The notes under the pieces were generated by a model, which made no database searches, was not told the origin of the DNA, and worked only from the letters and a program-made list of their open reading frames with translations. Below are positions 1 through 8,600 of a stretch of 64,000 nucleotides of DNA, in pieces. Position numbers and translations under genes: made by a program. Positions within the stretch are counted from its first letter, which is position 1. Each line of letters begins with the position of its first letter. This DNA comes from Candidatus Kuenenia stuttgartensis (GTDB taxonomy: Bacteria > Planctomycetota > Planctomycetia > Pirellulales > UBA1268), in the NCBI GenBank assembly GCA_945865325.1, contig CAMBFA010000003.1, positions 1 through 64,000 on the forward strand. The letters run 5' to 3'.

Positions 1-557
1 CCCTCGGGGCGCTCGGCGATGCCGACGTGATCGTCAATGTGCAGGGCGACGAACCGGAGCTCGCCGCCGCCGCCATCGATGCCGCCATCGACCTCCTCCA
101 CCGCTGCCCAGGGGCCGGCATCGCCACGCTCGTCACGCCGATGCGATCGATCGACCTCCTCGACGACCCCTCCGCCGTCAAAGCCGAGCTGACCCCATGG
201 CGCGAGCCAGGCACGCCAGGCTCCTGGCTCCCCGGAGCGGCAGTCGCCGGCGCCTGGCGGGCGATCACCTTCAGCCGCTCACGCGTGCCCGCCGCCCGCG
301 AATGGAGCGACCAGCTTCTCGCCGCCGACCCGCCCTACTGGTGGCAGCATGTCGGCCTCTACGCCTACCGGCGCCAAGTCCTCGAAGCCTGGAACGAGCT
401 CCCCGAGTCGCGCTTGGCCAGTCTCGAAAGCCTCGAACAATTGCGGCCGCTCGAGGCCGGCATCGGCATCGTGGCCGGGGCGATCGACCACGCCGCCAAG
501 GGGATCGATACGCCGCGCGACTACGCCGCCTTTGTCCAGCGCTGCAGGCGCCGCTAG
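1..557 (+). CDS. kdsB: 3-deoxy-manno-octulosonate cytidylyltransferase (KdsB), 3' part
   Basis: This is the C-terminal part of CMP-Kdo synthetase, cut by the window edge; the frame is read from base 3 and about 184 codons are visible. KdsB activates Kdo with CTP in the cytoplasm for attachment to lipid A. The visible sequence has the family's VNVQGDEP motif near the window start, then WWQHVGLYAYR and the C-terminal SLESLEQLRPLEAG block, all hallmarks of KdsB rather than other cytidylyltransferases. The TAG stop lies at 555-557. The next gene is on the opposite strand and ends three bases later, so the two converge. Presence of kdsB implies an outer membrane with Kdo-type LPS. Confidence 0.93.
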   Translation, partial: LGALGDADVIVNVQGDEPELAAAAIDAAIDLLHRCPGAGIATLVTPMRSIDLLDDPSAVKAELTPWREPGTPGSWLPGAAVAGAWRAITFSRSRVPAAREWSDQLLAADPPYWWQHVGLYAYRRQVLEAWNELPESRLASLESLEQLRPLEAGIGIVAGAIDHAAKGIDTPRDYAAFVQRCRRR

Positions 558-560
558 CGA

Positions 561-1454
561 TCAGCCCTTCTCGACCGGCACGAGCAACACGCTCGACGGC
601 ACGCCGGTGAGGACCGCTTCGGAGGTGCTCCCCAGCAGCCAACGCGTGACCGCGTCGGACGGGGTGCGGCCAAGGATGATGAGGTTGTCGCCATGATCGC
701 GAACATGGGAGCGGATCTGGTCGCCGGGATTCCCCTGGACCACAATCGGGGCCTTCGCTGCGAAGGCCGGCGGAAGATGCTTCTGGAAGCCTTCGAGGGC
801 CTTGGAGAGCGTGCCGACTTCGTCGTCGTGCTCCTGCTGCCAGGCCGACGCGATCGCCGCCGATTGCGGGTCGCGGACCTTCCGCTCCAGCCACGACGGC
901 AGCGGGCCGGCAAGGAGCGATTCTGCGACGCCGATCACCTCGCCTGACGTGTCGGCGGGCCAGCGGAGCTTGCTGACCACCGCGGCCACCGCCTCGGCAC
1001 TGGCAGCGAGATAACAGGCGATCGGCCGGATCGACTCACTGGCGGCGGGAGCGTTGCGGACGACAAGCACCGGCAGCGTCGAGCCATGGACCACCGCTCG
1101 CGACACGCTCCCGAGGAGAAAGCGCTCGAGCGACGTCTGGTTGCTCGCGCCCACGACAACGAGATCGGCCTTCCAGCCGATCGCCGCTTCGAGGATTCCG
1201 GCCGCCGCCGACTTCGTGCTCACGATCACCTCAACGGGGCGCGTGAACGGCTGCGGGAGCCGGCCCTCGGCCTCGTCGAAGAGCGCCTTGCTCGCCCCCT
1301 CGACGAGCGTCTGCCCCCAAGGGACGCGGCGCTGGAGCTCTGCGGGGGAAAAGTAGATCGCTACTTCGTCGGCACGCGGGTCGATGAGCCGGCCGACGAG
1401 CGAGACGGCCTCGAGCGAAGAGGGCGACCCGTCGACACCGATGAGGATCTTCAT
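561..1454 (-). CDS. Tandem universal stress protein (UspA family)
   Basis: The 297-residue protein contains two consecutive Usp domains. The first begins MKILIGVDGSPSSLEAV, and each half ends in the family's C-terminal block (LLGSVSRAVV and LLGSTSEAVL followed by a hydrophobic strand). The ATP-binding pattern G-x2-G-x9-G-S/T is only partly kept: the second glycine is missing in both halves, so nucleotide binding is uncertain. The open frame extends 16 codons upstream, but the ATG at 1454 is chosen because the Usp fold starts there and GGAG lies about 6 nt before it. Usp proteins are cytoplasmic stress-survival factors with no fixed enzymatic role. The gene stands alone, converging on kdsB. 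Confidence 0.87.
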   Translation of the reverse strand: MKILIGVDGSPSSLEAVSLVGRLIDPRADEVAIYFSPAELQRRVPWGQTLVEGASKALFDEAEGRLPQPFTRPVEVIVSTKSAAAGILEAAIGWKADLVVVGASNQTSLERFLLGSVSRAVVHGSTLPVLVVRNAPAASESIRPIACYLAASAEAVAAVVSKLRWPADTSGEVIGVAESLLAGPLPSWLERKVRDPQSAAIASAWQQEHDDEVGTLSKALEGFQKHLPPAFAAKAPIVVQGNPGDQIRSHVRDHGDNLIILGRTPSDAVTRWLLGSTSEAVLTGVPSSVLLVPVEKG

Positions 1455-1557
1455 GACTGGCTCCGACGAAACGAAAGGGACGTGTTCGGTAGGGGGAGGC
1501 AACGCTCCGCCGGGATCATCTTACCCGAGATTCGACGACCCCCGCCGCGGCAGACGA

Positions 1558-2622
1558 TCAGGCAATCGTCACCTTCGACGCCTCCCCAGGGACCTCGCGG
1601 ACCAGCCGCGGGACACCGTAGCCGGAGAGCTTTTGCCGGAGGGCGTCGACAAGCTCGACCGCCTTCGCTTCCGGGACGTCGAAGTGCGCGGTGCCGACGA
1701 CCCGGTCGGGGAGGTGGAGGTAGTAGGGGAGAACACCGATCGCGAGGAGCCGCTCCGAGAGCCCGAGAAGGACGGGGAGCGTGTCGTTGACCCCGGCAAG
1801 GAGAACGGCCTGATTGAGGAGGATCGCCCGGGCGCCGGCCAGGGCCCGAATTGCCGCCGCCTGTTCCGGGCCGAGCTCCGCCGGATGGTTGGCATGGATC
1901 ACGACCACGGCCGGAAAGGGAAGGCCGGCGAGGAGCTCCACCAGCCGCCGCGTCACCCGCGAGGGGAGCACGATCGGCAGACGTGTGTGGATCCGCACCC
2001 GGCTGATCGCGGGGATGGCGACAATTCTTCCGAGGAGCTCGGCGAGACGGTCGTCGTCGAGGAGGAGCGGATCGCCTCCGGAGAGGATCACCTCGCGGAT
2101 CGAAGGATCGGCCGCGATCGCCCGCAGCGCCGCGGCCGTGCCGGCCGACGAGACCCCATGCTCGGCATAGGGGAACTCACGGCGGAAGCAGTAGCGGCAG
2201 TGGACGGCACAGGCGCCGGTCGCCAACAGGAGCGCCCGGCCCTCGTACTTCTTCACCAAGCCCGGCGCCGCCAGCGCCGCTGCTTCCTCGAGTGGATCGG
2301 CTACCCAGCCGGGGGGCGAGGCGAGCTCCGCTTCCAGCGGCAGGACCTGGCGGAGGAGCGGGTCGTGGGGATCGCCATGGGTCATCCGCTCGAGGAATGG
2401 ACGGGGGACAAGGAGGGGAAAGCCACCGGCGGCGCGGCGGGCCTCAGCGGCGAAGGTGGCGTCGAGCCCGAGGAGCCGGCAGAGCTCGTCGGGATCGCGG
2501 ATGGCGGCCGCCAGCTCCACCTGCCAGCGTTCCCGGGGGGAACCCCGGTCGCGGAGCCCCTCGGCCGCAGGGTTGGCCGCAGGGGCCGAGACCGGCTCGG
2601 ACTGCGTCGAATCGAGCGTCAT
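1558..2622 (-). CDS. epmB: EF-P beta-lysylation radical SAM aminomutase (EpmB/KamA family)
   Basis: This radical SAM, PLP-dependent lysine 2,3-aminomutase of the EpmB type has about 354 residues, against 342 in E. coli. EpmB makes (R)-beta-lysine, which EpmA attaches to Lys34 of elongation factor P. The sequence follows the E. coli protein throughout: DPDELCRLLGLD, GDPHDPLLRQVLP, the cluster motif CAVHCRYCF, SGGDPLLLDDDR, IHTRLPIVLPSRVT, PYYLHLPDRVVGTAHF and a C-terminal GEASK. Unlike classical clostridial KamA it lacks the C-terminal tetramerisation extension. The ATG at 2622 is chosen by alignment; no strong Shine-Dalgarno is visible, and an in-frame ATG near 2718 is an alternative. It is divergent from efp, its presumed substrate gene. 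No epmA is in the window. Confidence 0.92.
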   Translation of the reverse strand: MTLDSTQSEPVSAPAANPAAEGLRDRGSPRERWQVELAAAIRDPDELCRLLGLDATFAAEARRAAGGFPLLVPRPFLERMTHGDPHDPLLRQVLPLEAELASPPGWVADPLEEAAALAAPGLVKKYEGRALLLATGACAVHCRYCFRREFPYAEHGVSSAGTAAALRAIAADPSIREVILSGGDPLLLDDDRLAELLGRIVAIPAISRVRIHTRLPIVLPSRVTRRLVELLAGLPFPAVVVIHANHPAELGPEQAAAIRALAGARAILLNQAVLLAGVNDTLPVLLGLSERLLAIGVLPYYLHLPDRVVGTAHFDVPEAKAVELVDALRQKLSGYGVPRLVREVPGEASKVTIA

Positions 2623-2878
2623 GGGAGGGCGAGCGGGCCGGGGGCGGATGGATGAATCGATGGCCGGAGCCGGAGCCTGGGGCCGCCGTGCTCCCGCGGC
2701 GGCCGCGGACGTTGACATCCGCCACCGCTGCGGCCACCCTTGACGGTCTTCCGCGGAGCCCCGGAGCCCTTTCAAGGATACGACCGGCCGCCCGGAAAGG
2801 GAACGCCCGGCGGCTGGGCCGCCGGAGCGCATGATCAGGAATCGGGTTTTAGGTTCAACGTCCAGGAGCATCGAAGCA

Positions 2879-3448
2879 GTGGCAGGCTACAACACGAGCG
2901 AGTTCAAGAAGGGGCTCAAGGTCCAGATCGACGGCGACCCCTACCTCATGATCGAGTGCAATTTTGTGAAGCCGGGGAAAGGGCAAGCACTCTACAAGTG
3001 CAAGCTCCGCAACCTCCTCCGCGGCACGGTGCTCGACCGGACGTACAAGAGCGGCGATTCGCTCGATGCCGCCGACATCGCCACCATCGAGGCGCAGTTC
3101 CTCTACAAGCAGGGGGAACAGTTTGTCTTCATGGACAACACCAGCTACGAGCAGTACGAGCTGACGAAGGAGCAGGTCGACGACGCCTGGAAGTGGATCA
3201 AAGAGGGCACCGTCTGCTCGATGCTCCTCTACAACGGCAACCCGATCTCGATGGAGGCGCCGAACCACATGATTCTTCAAGTCGCGTATGCCGAACCGGC
3301 CATGCGCGGCAACACGGCGACGAACCTCACCAAGACGGTGAAGCTCGAGACCGGCGCCGACGTGGTCGTGCCGGCCTTCATCGAGCAGGACGACTTCATC
3401 AAGATCGACACCCGGACCGGCGATTACCTGGAGCGGTCGCAGAAATAA
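2879..3448 (+). CDS. efp: Elongation factor P
   Basis: EF-P binds the ribosome between the P and E sites and rescues stalls at polyproline. The start is placed at the GTG at 2879 rather than the upstream in-frame ATG at 2831. This gives 189 residues (E. coli 188), puts AGGAG (2864-2868) 10 nt upstream, and places the modifiable lysine in KPGKGQA exactly at position 34. The three beta-barrel domains are intact: KOW-like N-terminal domain, central domain with WNGQP-like YNGNPISMEAPN, and C-terminal DTRTGDYLERS. Lys34 at the loop tip, together with the adjacent aminomutase gene, predicts beta-lysylation. A stem-loop begins about 20 nt after the stop. Confidence 0.96.
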   Translation: MAGYNTSEFKKGLKVQIDGDPYLMIECNFVKPGKGQALYKCKLRNLLRGTVLDRTYKSGDSLDAADIATIEAQFLYKQGEQFVFMDNTSYEQYELTKEQVDDAWKWIKEGTVCSMLLYNGNPISMEAPNHMILQVAYAEPAMRGNTATNLTKTVKLETGADVVVPAFIEQDDFIKIDTRTGDYLERSQK

Positions 3449-3467
3449 GGGCTTCGCAGCCACCACC

Positions 3468-3524
3468 CGGAAAAAGGTGCCAGCCACCAATTGACCGACA
3501 AATGGTGGCAGGCACCTTTTTCCG
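3468..3524. repeat. Stem-loop flanked by A5/T5 after efp (bidirectional terminator or REP-like palindrome)
   Basis: Two 22-nt arms (3468-3489 and 3503-3524) are inverted copies with a single central mismatch, separated by a 13-nt loop. The arms contain AAAAAGGTGCC on the left and GGCACCTTTTT on the right, so either strand would give a G+C stem ending in five U residues. It lies 20 nt past the efp stop and is well placed to terminate efp. The compact palindrome could equally be one member of a dispersed REP-like family, which a single window cannot show. Confidence 0.7.
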
Positions 3525-3540
3525 CACCCCAAACCGGCAA

Positions 3541-3681
3541 GCTCGGGGCTGACCGTGCCCCGAGAGCCGGCCTCGCCGGCAAGCGAAGCCCGGAGGGCGA
3601 AAGCGCAGGCGGCGCGGAGAGAGCGTCGGCCATGGATGGCCGACGTGAACGTCCGGCGACGGGGCACGGTCAGCCCCGAGC
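3541..3681. repeat. Structured element bounded by 22-bp perfect inverted repeats
   Basis: The 22-nt sequence at 3541-3562 (starting GCTCGGGGCTGACC) recurs as its exact reverse complement at 3660-3681, with 97 nt between. Inside are at least two further hairpins: a 9-bp stem at 3625-3633/3636-3644 with a 2-nt loop, and GCCGG/CCGGC at 3566-3580. No convincing open frame fills it. It could be a small non-autonomous inverted-repeat element, or the DNA for a structured RNA; I see no target-site duplication at its ends. Confidence 0.6.
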
Positions 3682-3712
3682 GGAGCCCAAGCGAGAAGCG
3701 ATGAAACGACAA

Positions 3713-3749
3713 CGGCCCGCCGGAAACTCCGGCGGGCCGCTTCGTTTTT
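3713..3749 (+). terminator. Rho-independent-like terminator
   Basis: An 11-bp perfect stem (3713-3723 with 3729-3739, arm CGGCCCGCCGG) with a 5-nt loop is followed by CTTCG and five T on the plus strand. It sits between efp and the convergent DUF1598 gene and would stop plus-strand readthrough from efp and the element at 3541-3681. On the minus strand the following tract is weaker (TTGTCGTTTC). Confidence 0.65.
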
Positions 3750-3771
3750 ATCAACTGCAAGAAGCGATCGC

Positions 3772-5334
3772 TCAGTCCCACCACCACTGGCCGGCGGGGA
3801 GGTCGAGCTTCTCGCCTCGGGCGATGGCGATCGTGCCCTCGTCGTCGCCGAGGATGTTCGCGGGATCGAGGGCCAGCTTCGGCTGAACCGTCACGCCACC
3901 ACCGATCGGGGTGACGAGCCGGTTGCCACGCTGGATGGCGTTGATCGCCGGCTGGACCTCGGTCGGCGCGACGAGCCGCTCGATCGTGCAGATCGACTCG
4001 TCGCGGAGGCTCTCGGCCCCCCAGGCGGCCCGGCCGTAGGCGTCGTGCTCCTGCATCCAGGCGGCCACGATCGAGAGATCGATGAGGTTGCGGAGCTGGC
4101 CGTAGACCGGGTTGCGGGCGGCGATCTCGGGGTATTTCCGCGTGAACGTCTCGGTGAACGTCTTGCTTGCCCGGTCGGGCCGGTCGGCCGACATCCGCTG
4201 GCCGTTGGGGAGCACGACCTCATCGGCACCGACGAGCTTCACCCCCCGGCCGACAAGCTCGATGCCGAGGTCGTCGTCAGTCGCCCGCACGCACTGGTAG
4301 TCGGGGGTGAAGAACCAGCGCTGGAGGGCGTTGGTGGCGACGCTGGAATTGGCGTTGAGATCGACCCACGACTTCATGTTCCGGGCCGGCACGCGCTCGA
4401 GGCCAATCCCGATGAGCTTCATCCGGTAGTCGGCCTCGACCATCACCTGGGCGAAGTGCGTCATGGGGCTGACGCCGTCGACGCGGACATCCTGCGGCCC
4501 GAGGGCCTGCGTCATCCCCATCACGAGCTCTTCGGGACTGGCCTTGGGGTTGATCCGCCCGACGCTCTTGATAAACGCCTGAAGCTGGGCGAGCCCCTCC
4601 TGACGCGGATCGATCGAGCAGCCGATGGTGGCGCTGGTCGGCTCGCCCGGCTCGAAGACACGGATCGCGGCGACGAGATCCTCGAGGAGGACCGTCGGGC
4701 TGCCCGACTCGATCCCCACCACGCGCCCGGTGGCGTCGGTGATCCAGCCCTCGGCCGGGCCGGCGATGACGACTTCACCCGGCTGCCCATCCTCGGCCGG
4801 ATAGACAAACACATACTGCACGCGCGTCAGGCCGGCGAGCCGGACGACATCGTCGGCGATGTCACGCCCCTCGGCGGCAGCGCGGGCCACCTCGGCCTCG
4901 AGTCGCGACAGCGCCACCTTGCGGAACGTCGAACGCTTGCGAATGTCACCGGGCAACTCGGCGTAGGCGGCCACACGCCGCTGGCGGGAGAGCCCCGCAT
5001 CGGAGACGAAGCGCGTCCGCAGGACTCCCTGAGCGTCGATGACGACACCAGCCGCGCCCGCGGCGCTGCCCAATCCACCACCACCCCCCTGGCCACCACC
5101 CCCCTGGCCGCCGCCACCCATGCCGCCGCCACCCTGGCCGCCACCCATGCCGCCGCCGCCCTGACCACCACCCATGCCACCACCGCCACCCCCCATACCG
5201 CCGCCACCGATGCCACCCTGGGCATGGGCGAATCCGGCGGGTGCGACGGCCACGGCAAGAGCCACGATCGCCGTCGTCAACAGCGAGGCGAAGCGGTGGA
5301 CGAGGGTCATCCGGTCAGCGAGGGGCTTGGACAT
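3772..5334 (-). CDS. DUF1598 secreted protein with Gly/Met-rich N-terminal tract
   Basis: This 520-residue protein matches the DUF1598 family, known to me mainly from planctomycetes and without an assigned function. A signal peptide (hydrophobic ALAVAVAPAGFAHA ending at AQG) is followed by about 70 residues of GGGMGGGGGG-type repeats and then the globular DUF1598 region. Recognisable segments there are IGCSIDPRQEGL, PQDVRVDGVSPMTHFAQVM and DYRMKLIGIGLE. The ATG at 5334 is preferred; an ATG at 5310 would leave a shorter signal peptide. No clear Shine-Dalgarno precedes either. The protein is probably extracytoplasmic. It follows dnaE in the same direction after about 300 bp and seems to be its own unit. 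Confidence 0.85.
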   Translation of the reverse strand: MSKPLADRMTLVHRFASLLTTAIVALAVAVAPAGFAHAQGGIGGGGMGGGGGGMGGGQGGGGMGGGQGGGGMGGGGQGGGGQGGGGGLGSAAGAAGVVIDAQGVLRTRFVSDAGLSRQRRVAAYAELPGDIRKRSTFRKVALSRLEAEVARAAAEGRDIADDVVRLAGLTRVQYVFVYPAEDGQPGEVVIAGPAEGWITDATGRVVGIESGSPTVLLEDLVAAIRVFEPGEPTSATIGCSIDPRQEGLAQLQAFIKSVGRINPKASPEELVMGMTQALGPQDVRVDGVSPMTHFAQVMVEADYRMKLIGIGLERVPARNMKSWVDLNANSSVATNALQRWFFTPDYQCVRATDDDLGIELVGRGVKLVGADEVVLPNGQRMSADRPDRASKTFTETFTRKYPEIAARNPVYGQLRNLIDLSIVAAWMQEHDAYGRAAWGAESLRDESICTIERLVAPTEVQPAINAIQRGNRLVTPIGGGVTVQPKLALDPANILGDDEGTIAIARGEKLDLPAGQWWWD

Positions 5335-5637
5335 GGTCGTACCCGGCGAAGGAGGAAAGGTCTGCCGACATTTGATTCCCGCAGGGCTCCGCAGACCGGA
5401 ACCTGTCCGCAGGGTACGCCCCGGCGAAGCTGACGGCAATCAAACGACCGGCGTGTAGGGAGCCTCCGCGTCGGCGGACTCGCCCCCAGTATCTCTTCTC
5501 TCTTCGGCCCGGAGACGACAACAGCTTTGAGGGGCTTGGGGGGAATGGCGGGCGATTCGCCGGTTTTCCCCCCCCGCCCTGCACCGGGGAGCGGTCGTGC
5601 CGGTTGTCGGGGAAGGTCTCTCCCGGCCGCTGTCGGC
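5335..5637. other. Intergenic region between DUF1598 gene and dnaE
   Basis: About 303 bp without a credible gene. On the minus strand, 27 nt before the DUF1598 start, there is TGTCGGCAGA (5370-5361). Its CGGCAGA core also occurs upstream of several other genes here. The region must hold the DUF1598 promoter and the end of the dnaE transcript, but I see no clear intrinsic terminator. Confidence 0.4.
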
Positions 5638-8600
5638 TCACCCCGTCCGGGCCGCGGAGCGCCCTCCGGAGAACCGGCGCCCATCCCCCCGGCCGTTGTC
5701 GTCGCGGCTGCGGCTGCCCCCGGTGCGGGGGATCGAAATCCCCGCCCGGATCATGCCGGTGCCGAGGAGCCCCGAAACCTCGGCCTGGAACTGGGGCGTC
5801 CAGGCGACGGCGTGGCGGTCGGCCTCCAGGTGGACACGGCGACCGTCGATCAGATCGAGGACGAGCCGCAGCGGCACACTCCCCGGATGGCGCCGCAAAA
5901 TCTCCGCCAGCCGGTCGAGTGTGGCAGCGTCGTGGCCGGGCTCGGCAAAACGCAGCGTGACATGCTTGACCGGCTTTTGCCAGGCGTCGGCGAGGGGGAC
6001 GATCTCGTTGACGATTAAGTTCGTCTCCTCGCTCCCCGCCCGCCGGTCGATCGAACCGACGACGAGGATCACCGCGTCGGCCCGGATCGCCTCGCCGCAG
6101 CGGGCATAGTCCTCGGGCCAGCAGATCGAGCGGACGATGCCGTCCATGTCTTCGAGATCGAACATCCCGTAGCGGGTGTGGGTCGAGCCGGGGCGCGGCT
6201 GCTTGGTGTTGGAGAGCTTGATCGCGGCCACCATCCCGCCGATCACCACCTCTCCCTTGGGGGGCACCGCGGCGAGGTCGGCCGTGCCGTGGGTGCAGAT
6301 CGCCCCGAGGAGATCAGCAAACTCCGCCAGCGGATGGCTGTGGACGTAATAGCCGAGCACCTCCTTTTCATACGACCGCGTCTCCTTGTCAGAAAGTGGC
6401 GGCACCTCCGGCAGCCCCGGCGGCGGGGCGGTGGGGGTGGCAACGGCCGGCGCTTCGTCGAAAGCATCGAAGAGGTTCTTTTGGCCACTCTTGCGATCGG
6501 CCGCGCGCGAAGCGCCAGACGCAAGCGCCTTCTCGATGCCCGCCAGCAGTGCGGCGCGCTTGGCCCCCATGGATCGATCGGGCACAAGCGAGTCGAGGGC
6601 CCCGGCCTTGGCGAGGCTCTCGACGGCGGTCTTGTTGACGACGCTCGAGTCGAGCCGTCCGCAGAAGTCGTCGAGATCGCGGTAGGGGCCGGCCTTCTTC
6701 CGCTCCGCGTCGATCGCGGTGGAGGCCTGGCCGCCGCAGCCCTTGATCGCGGAGAGCCCGAAGAGGATCCGCCCCGACGCCACCGTGAAGTCGGCGGTGG
6801 AATGATTCACGTCGGGGGGGGCGACCTCGATCGCCATCCGCCGGCAGTCCTCGATATGCTCGACGAGCGCGTCTTTCTTTTTGAAATTGCGGCCGGTGAT
6901 ATCGCCGGAGAGGAGCGCCGCCATGAACTCCACCGCATGGTGCGTCTTGAGGTAGGCCGTCTGCCAGGCCAGCAGCGCGTAGGCGGTGGAATGGCTCTTG
7001 TTGAAGCCGTAGCCGGCAAACTTCTCGATCAGACCGAACAGCTCCTGCCCCTCGGCCGCCGCCATCCCCTTCGCCTTGGCCCCGGCGACGAATTGCTCGC
7101 GGAAGGCGGCGATGGTCTCGAGCTTCTTCTTGCTGATCGCCTTGATGCAGGTGTAGGCGCTGGAGAGCTCGATGCCACCGAGGCGCTCCAGGATCCGCAT
7201 CACCTGCTCCTGGTAGACCATCACGCCGTGCGTTTCCTCGAGCACCTCCTTCATCACCGGATGGGCATACTCGGCCGGCTTGCGGCCATGCTTGACGGCG
7301 ACGTAGTCGTCGACCATACCCCCCTCGAGCGGCCCGGGGCGGTAGAGGGCGTTGACGGCGACGATGTCGCGGAAGTGATCGGGCTTCATCCGCTGGAGGA
7401 GATCGCGGATACCGCCGCTCTCGAGCTGAAAGATCCCCTTTGTCTCCCCGCGGCAGAGAAGATCGAACGTCGGCTGGTCGTCGAGCGGGAAGGCGAGCGG
7501 ATCGGGGCGATGGCCGGTCGTCTCGGCGATGATGTCGATCGTCTTGGCGACAACTGTCAAATAGCGGAGGCCGAGGAAGTCCATCTTCATCAGGCCGGCG
7601 CGCTCGACATCCCCCATCGCCCACTGCGTGATCACTTCCTCCTTCCCCGTCACCCGCTGGAGCGGGACATACTCGACGAGCGGTCGGTCGGCGATCACCA
7701 CCGCCGCGGCATGGGTGCCGACATTGCGGGCCAGCCCCTCGATCCGGCCGGCGAGATCGACGAGCTCCCGGATCTCCCCGTCAGACTCACACGCCGCGGC
7801 GAGCTGGCTCCCCGGCGCCGAGGCCTCCTCGATCGAGATCCCGAGTTGGTCGGGGACGAGGGCGACGATCGAGTCGACCCGCGGGATCGCCAGCCCCATC
7901 GCCCGGCCGACGTCGCGGATTGCAGCCCGCGCGGCGAGCGTGCCGAAGGTGCCGATCTGGGCGACATTCGCGGCCCCGTACCGCCGCTTCACATACTCGA
8001 TGACCTCGCCGCGGCGCTCCTTGCAGAAGTCGATGTCGATATCGGGCGCCTCCTTGCGGTTGACGTCGAGGAAGCGCTCGAAGAGGAGGTCGTATTCAAG
8101 CGGGCAGACATGGGAGAGATAGAGCGCGTAGGCGACCAGCGCCCCGACGCCCGAGCCTCTGGCCGCCGCCGGGATGCCGAGCTCGCGCGACTCGCGAACG
8201 AAATCCCAGACGATGAGGAAGTAGCTGGAGAAGCCGAGGGTGTCGATGACGCCGAGCTCGCGGTCGAGCCGTTCCATGACCTGGGCATGAAGGACGGGCC
8301 GGCCATCTTCCGCCTCTGACCAACGCTTCGCCAGCCCGTCGTAGCGGGCATGGAGCCCTTCGAGACAGAGGCGACGCAGCTCCTCCGAGGCGGTCAGCCC
8401 GCTGGGCACGTCGAAGCCGGGGAAGTGCCGCTGGCCGAGATCGATCTCGATCGCCACGCTGTCGGCGATCTCCTGGCTGCGGGCCACGGCCGCCTGAGTC
8501 ACCTCCCCCGCCACCCCCCCGAAGGCGTTGTGCATCTCCTCGGGGCTCTTCAGATAGAACTCCGTCGATTCCATCTTCATCCGCGTCGGGTCGTTGCGGA

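Noticed and set aside
2622-2879. Consensus sigma-70 promoter between epmB and efp
   Set aside because: TTGACA- and TTGACG-like hexamers occur near 2712 and 2740, but no convincing -10 element lies at 16-18 bp, so no promoter is listed.
3772-5334. Possible PE-PGRS-like or collagen-like function from the Gly/Met-rich tract
   Set aside because: The Gly tract is GGGM-type low complexity after a signal peptide and lacks Gly-X-Y periodicity; the rest matches DUF1598, so no functional claim is made.
6178-8319. Plus-strand open frame of about 713 codons
   Set aside because: Antisense to dnaE, whose motifs are unambiguous.
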